A DNA stretch of 48,558 nucleotides from an uncultured Geobacteraceae bacterium (GTDB lineage: Bacteria; Desulfobacterota; Desulfuromonadia; Geobacterales; CAIOGM01): positions 1 through 48,558 of the forward strand of contig CAIUUR010000333.1 in the NCBI GenBank assembly GCA_903902345.1, read 5' to 3'. A model generated the notes under the pieces. The model ran no database searches, was not told where the DNA came from, and saw only the letters and a program-made list of their open reading frames with translations. Position numbers and translations under genes: made by a program. The first letter of the stretch is position 1; each line of letters starts with the position of its first letter. Positions 44,749 through 48,558 of the stretch are shown one piece after another.

Positions 44749-45377
44749 ACTACCTCAAGGGAGTGCTCCTCCTGCTTCTCTGTTTGATGGCTGGTTGTGG
44801 CCATCAGCCCCGAACGTATCCTGCGTCATCCGGTTCGGCCTGCAGTAGCCAGGAAATGCTGAAGGCCACCGATCTGAAGAGTCTTTTCAAAGAGGTTGCC
44901 GTTGATATCTGTGCCGACAACTTCATCGGTTGTCAGCCAGGAGCTGCCGGCGGTGGACATACGACAGATCTTTGCGCGGAGAAAGAAGGAGCGAGGCCGA
45001 CGACTGTCCTGGTGACGGATTTTGTTGATCTCAACTCGTTCATCCCAAAGCAGACAGGCCTTATCATGGGCGAATTGATGCGCGGTGCTCTGAGCAGCGT
45101 TTGCCATTACAAGATTGTTCAAGCCGAGTTCGCCGCCTATTTCAAACTGTCGGAAAACGGGCTGGTTTCCTTGACCCGTCAATCCAGTGAAATAAAAAAC
45201 GACGAGTACCAACAGGACGAAGCGGTGGTTGGGACGTATAACTATCTTTCCGGTAACAAATTGTTGATTTTTGTTAAAAAAATAAATACCGGGACCAGCA
45301 GGATTTCCCGCATGGTAACGAAGGAACTGGATTATACCTGTTCCGACAATGTGGTTGTCAGTTATACCGTGAAGTAA
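44745..45377 (+). CDS. Second FlgO-like lipoprotein
   Basis: A 210-residue lipoprotein (lipobox LMAGC, Cys18). A FlgO-like fold is read from RPTTVLVTDFVDLNSFIP, TGLIMGELMRGALSS, VVGTYNYLSGNKLLIFVKKI. A Cys-rich segment (VDICADNFIGC...LCAEKE, near 55-85) and C-terminal TCSD add likely disulfides. It is divergent from the gene upstream, suggesting two non-redundant subunits. Coupled to the upstream gene by ATGA. Confidence 0.75.
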   Translation: MNYLKGVLLLLLCLMAGCGHQPRTYPASSGSACSSQEMLKATDLKSLFKEVAVDICADNFIGCQPGAAGGGHTTDLCAEKEGARPTTVLVTDFVDLNSFIPKQTGLIMGELMRGALSSVCHYKIVQAEFAAYFKLSENGLVSLTRQSSEIKNDEYQQDEAVVGTYNYLSGNKLLIFVKKINTGTSRISRMVTKELDYTCSDNVVVSYTVK

Positions 45378-45454
45378 TCTGAAAATTTTCAACTCAAATA
45401 CCACCGGGTGAAGGCCCGATTCCGTCACCCTCTCGACTGTTGAGGAGTCAGATC

Positions 45455-46381
45455 ATGTCAGATGCCAACGAGGACGAAAACGGTGTACTGCAAGATGGCA
45501 AAGGATCTCCTCCGGCCAGAAAATGGAAGATCAAACCAACCAAGGCGCAACTGTATATGATATCAGCCGGGACTCTTATCGTGATAGCTGTTTCCGTTAT
45601 TCTGTATAACATGCCGGCCAAGAAGGAGCCGGTTGGGCATAGGAGCCAGCACAAGAGCGTGGAAGGTGGCCAGCAGGAGCCGTATAAAAAGGAACTGCAC
45701 AAGATAATGACTGCGGCTCGCCAGAGTGCGGTAAAACCGCCCAAGGCGGAGCATGATGGTCACTTCGGGAACTCAACCTCTGCAAAAATGGGTCATGTGC
45801 CCAAGCCTTACGTCGACTCTGCTGCCGAGATGAAGCCTTTCTCCCCGCTGGACTCGATTGCCATGAAAAAAAGAAGAGTACTCTCTCCCTATTTACTTAA
45901 GAAATTGAACCCCAGACCTCTCGCCAGGGAGAAGCATCTGACTGCGCCCTTGAACGTAGCCATGCCGGTGCCGCAAAAACCGCTTGGTTCTCATTCCCCG
46001 GAGATGTCGAACAGCGAGACTTTCAGCGGAGTCCAGAAACGGACGGCGGAGAATATTAAACTCTTTATGTCAAAGGGGTGGGCGCCCTACTATAGCCATG
46101 GCAGGGATCAGCTGTTGTATCGGGCTCCTGATGACGGGGGGAGTGAGTCTCGGAAAATGATCAATACCGCCTGGTTTCTGGGGGACTCAAACATCGTCCT
46201 CTTCGCCAATGCGCTCAATTGCCCGGAAAAAAGCATAGACACCTTTGCCTATATGGAGTTGGATGCCCAGACGCTGAAAACGACGAAGAGCGGGGCGCGA
46301 GACAGTGCGGAAAAAGGGAACCAGCTGAAGGATATTCAGGAGCCCAGCGATCTGGCTCTTCACGACAAGGTTTGCAGATAG
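45455..46381 (+). CDS. Uncharacterised bitopic protein with periplasmic linker
   Basis: A 308-residue protein: a charged cytoplasmic N-terminus (1-31), one membrane helix (about 32-51, MISAGTLIVIAVSVILY), then a long Lys/His/Pro-rich linker to about 185, and a C-terminal domain (FMSKGWAPYYSHGRDQLLYR; NTAWFLGDSNIVLFANALNC). The ATG at 45455 has GAGGAG upstream. No family is recognised. The topology, a single anchor with a long extended linker, fits a protein that reaches across the periplasm to the lipoproteins encoded just before it. Last gene of the operon. Confidence 0.65.
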   Translation: MSDANEDENGVLQDGKGSPPARKWKIKPTKAQLYMISAGTLIVIAVSVILYNMPAKKEPVGHRSQHKSVEGGQQEPYKKELHKIMTAARQSAVKPPKAEHDGHFGNSTSAKMGHVPKPYVDSAAEMKPFSPLDSIAMKKRRVLSPYLLKKLNPRPLAREKHLTAPLNVAMPVPQKPLGSHSPEMSNSETFSGVQKRTAENIKLFMSKGWAPYYSHGRDQLLYRAPDDGGSESRKMINTAWFLGDSNIVLFANALNCPEKSIDTFAYMELDAQTLKTTKSGARDSAEKGNQLKDIQEPSDLALHDKVCR

Positions 46382-46577
46382 GTCTCCTCTGTCGCGATGA
46401 CTGCATAGGTACGGAAAGTAGGGCGCAGGTCATTCCCGGCAGCAGTAACTAGCGTTCTCATGTTACCGTTACGACAGCAGTCTCTGTCTTTCAGTATAAG
46501 GTTGTATTCCTGGAGGGGTTCTGCTACATAAAACCGTACTTATTTCATGAAATTCGCTTCCCCGTTTGTGAGAGTAC
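46382..46577. other. Gap before decayed region, nothing recognised
   Basis: This stretch follows the four-gene operon. It has no clear terminator hairpin and no gene. It leads into a set of truncated genes, so the 3' end of the operon may be near an old recombination junction. Confidence 0.4.
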
Positions 46578-46943
46578 GTGAAAAACCCGTTTATCGAACG
46601 CGATATCCCTACCCCGTACCTCACGCCCGCAATTGCCCCTGCCGACTGGGAGTCGCACCGAGAGGTTTGTGAAGAGGTTTTGTTCACTGCCGGGAAAATC
46701 ATCGTCCGAGGCAATACCCACACTCGCAGTCCAAAGAATCACGCCGACAACCTCCTTTATCACAAGCCCAATCATCCTGTCGCCGTAATCCAAGCTAAGG
46801 TCGACAACCACACCAATAGCGACGGCATGCACAAGGCGCTCATCCCTGCCGATATGTTCAACACTCCCTTTAGCTATAGTTCCAAGGGCGACGGCTCCAT
46901 GGAGCACAACTCCTGTCATCCTCCCAAGATGAAATTCCGATGA
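46578..46943 (+). pseudogene. HsdR (type I restriction) N-terminal remnant
   Basis: A 121-residue open frame resembling the first part of a type I restriction endonuclease subunit: ERDIPTPYLTPAIAPADWES, GKIIVRGNTHTRSPKNHADN, HPVAVIQAKVDNHTNSDGMH, PFSYSSKGDGSMEHN. Normal HsdR proteins are about 750-1000 residues and continue with a helicase; here the frame ends after the nuclease-like N-part. There is no ribosome binding site. It is interpreted as a truncated, non-functional remnant. Confidence 0.7.
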
Positions 46944-47335
46944 ATTTGACAGATTTTCACGCTACGTACTACGCCCATGAGCTGACAAAGCGCTGCGCAT
47001 CCGACAGTGTTGAGAAACTCGCCTCGGTCCTGGCCGATGCCCAGGTAGACCTGAACCCGCACCAGGTAGAGGCTGCACTTTTTGCGTTTCGCAATCCATT
47101 TTCCAGAGGGGCTATCCTGGCCGATGAAGTCGGTTTGGGTAAGACCATCGAGGCCGGTCTCTTACTTGCTCAAAAGTGGGCAGAGCGCAAGCGCCGCCTG
47201 CTCGTTATCGTGCCAGCCAACCTGCGCAAGCAGTGGAGTCAGGAGATGGCCGACAAATTCTTTCTCCCGTCAGTCTTCCTTGAAAACAAGAGTTTCAACG
47301 AAATTATCAGCATTACTAAGGCTCGTAGAAATTAA
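46940..47335 (+). pseudogene. SNF2/DEAD-type helicase N-terminal remnant
   Basis: A 131-residue open frame with a Walker A motif in ILADEVGLGKTIEAGLLLAQ and a following VIVPANLRKQWSQEM (motif Ia region), typical of SNF2-like defence helicases of 900-1000 residues. Similarity stops near ENKSFNEI (about 47305), where the sequence changes character. It overlaps the HsdR remnant by ATGA. Truncated, so probably inactive. Confidence 0.75.
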
Positions 47336-47608
47336 GTTGCGGAAACAAGAGCAATCGTCTTTAGTTATATCCATTGCAGCTTCATCTATTTCTCCGGAAC
47401 TCGATTCTACAGATTCAGATAAATGGGTCAGAGGCTGGAAAACGAATATTTTAAGACTTGCTGCTCGTGAAATTGGTGCCTGCATCTCTCTGGCATTTTC
47501 TGATGATGCAGTATCTTTAGTTGAGGAGGCGGAAGCAAACGGGTTTAAAGAACGGTCATTTGTGTCAACTGTTACAGACCGCCTCAAGAGCAGTAAAGTC
47601 CCAATTGA
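47306..47608 (+). other. Unassigned sequence between two remnants
   Basis: An AT-richer segment. One plus frame is open through it (KWVRGWKTNILRLAAREIG and LVEEAEANGFKERSF), but there is no start with a ribosome binding site and no family is recognised. It may be a fragment of a fourth gene or an insertion scar. An in-frame TGA at 47606 closes the next remnant upstream. Confidence 0.4.
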
Positions 47609-48487
47609 ACGGACGAGGACCAGTATCGGCAACGCCTCGCTTCTCTCAAGTCCGATCATCCCTGGCTGACTCTGCCCGATACGGAATTTCTGAAGAAAAT
47701 CGGCGGGTGGCGACAGGAACGAACGGGCAATCGCCATGGTGTGACCTTGGCTGGGTTGCTCATGTTCGGCAGGGAAGACGCCCTCCGCGACGCTGAAGCC
47801 CTGCCGGGATATTTCGTTGATTACCGCGAAAAACTCGATTCTTTCGTCCGCTGGACCGACCGGGTTTGCCCCGACGGGACCTGGGAACCGAATCTTTTCC
47901 AATTCTATCAAAGGGTCTGGCCGAAGCTTGCAGCCGGTCTGCCGCAGCCGTTTCGTCTGGAAGGCGCTGAACGGAGAGACGAAACCCCTGCTCATGAAGC
48001 ACTTCGCGAGGCATTCATCAATGCCCTCATCCATGCGGACTTTCATGGCGTCGGAGGGATAGTCATCGAGCGTTATCCGGACCGCTTTACCCTGGAAAAT
48101 CCAGGTTTCCTGCTGATATCTCTTGAGCAGTATCATCGCGGCGGGGTCAGTGAATGCCGCAATAAGGCGTTACAAAAGATGTTTGCCCTGATAGGTCGTG
48201 GGGAGCAGGCCGGATCAGGGGCCGACAAGATCAGGACCGGATGGCGCCACCATCACTGGCGAGCGCCCAAACTGGATTGTTACGATCAGCCTAGCCGGGT
48301 TCAATTGGTGTTGCCCATGGTAAGCCTCATCCCTGAAGCTACCCTGTCGGCGCTCAAGGAACTTTTTGGCGTGGATTTTATCGAACATCACGTAACCCCT
48401 TCGGAATTGCAGGCATTGGCCACTGCCTCCCTGGAAGGCGGTCGTTGTCAAGGAAGTTGTCGCATTTCCTATGCAGCCTTGTTTTGA
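47609..48487 (+). pseudogene. AlbA_2/RecG-like ATP-binding protein, truncated
   Basis: From 47609 one frame encodes about 290 residues of an AlbA_2-type (RecG-like, divergent) ATP-binding regulator: HPWLTLPDTEFLKKIGGWR, GVTLAGLLMFGREDALRDA, FINALIHADFHG, FTLENPGFLLISLEQYHRGG, RGEQAGSGADKIRTGW. The N-terminal AlbA_2 part is missing (TGA directly upstream), and the C-terminus departs from the family after HVTPSELQALATASLEG and ends at a stop soon after. Probably a relic; a shorter ORF from GTG 47741 is possible but lacks a ribosome binding site. Confidence 0.7.
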
Positions 48488-48558
48488 ATTGTCGTACCGT
48501 TCTGAGTCGATTTTTGCGGGTTCAGGCAGACCACCGTTGGTCGATTCCAGTTTCGGCA

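Noticed and set aside
47270-48136. Minus-strand 288-codon frame
   Set aside because: Antisense shadow of the AlbA_2-like remnant, whose plus-strand motifs are clear.

Overview
The window reads as chromosomal DNA of a GC-rich, Gram-negative, Geobacteraceae-like (Desulfuromonadales/Geobacterales) bacterium. The assignment rests on gene content and style: a PEP-CTERM protein, a two-cluster ferredoxin protein of the DUF362 type, many orphan PAS kinases and chemoreceptors, a cobalamin-dependent MetH beside MetF, a Geobacter-type succinic semialdehyde reductase-like enzyme, NrfJ-like and AsmA-like envelope proteins, and the gene sets prs-rplY-pth-ychF and nadD-rsfS-rlmH. No rRNA, tRNA, CRISPR array or complete transposase was seen. 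Genus-level placement is inference.

Layout. 1-547: short direct repeats and gene-free sequence leading to a PEP-CTERM protein gene (548-1534), then a B12-binding radical SAM gene and a convergent ferredoxin/DUF362 gene. 4770-11402: a signalling block with a PAS-PAS-GAF histidine kinase, a receiver-PAS-kinase hybrid, a receiver-GGDEF diguanylate cyclase and a Cache-type chemoreceptor, closed by a convergent glycosyltransferase. 12947-21553: a thioredoxin-like 2Fe-2S ferredoxin, metF-metH, two uncharacterised membrane proteins on either side of a sigma-54 control region, and acyP-ligA. 21745-26799: an NrfJ-like lipoprotein, a large AsmA-like protein, and a GATase-yjbQ pair. 26894-28293: a vapBC-type module followed by a 55-residue ORF and a GNAT gene broken by one stop codon. 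28361-36124: housekeeping genes (rpsT, YggU, DivIVA-like, YggT, a beta-hydroxyacid dehydrogenase, DUF2400, a cytidylate-kinase-like protein, prs, rplY, pth, ychF). 36145-38356: a YadA-like trimeric autotransporter with a secreted partner. 38683-42993: a mini M50-like protease, gpmI, rlmH, rsfS, nadD, trxA; then a TlpA-like thioredoxin. 43748-46381: a four-gene envelope operon. 46578-48487: truncated pieces of restriction/helicase/AlbA-type genes, a decayed defence-type region.

Two regulatory observations stand out. First, the motif TGTCG-N5-CTTTACA occurs as a tandem pair upstream of the PEP-CTERM gene and again, 18 kb away, upstream of a near-perfect sigma-54 promoter that drives a 159-residue membrane protein. 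This suggests one enhancer-binding regulator controls both. Second, the four-gene operon at 43748-46381, which carries two FlgO-like proteins, a Cys-rich lipoprotein and a bitopic protein, is preceded by a near-consensus sigma-28 (FliA) promoter. This makes it a candidate motility-linked outer-envelope assembly with two undescribed components.

The housekeeping genes are ordinary and appear complete. Start codons were chosen from ribosome binding sites where the longest frame was unlikely; notable cases are the TTG starts of metH and rpsT. All functional calls come from reading motifs and overall similarity, without database searches.
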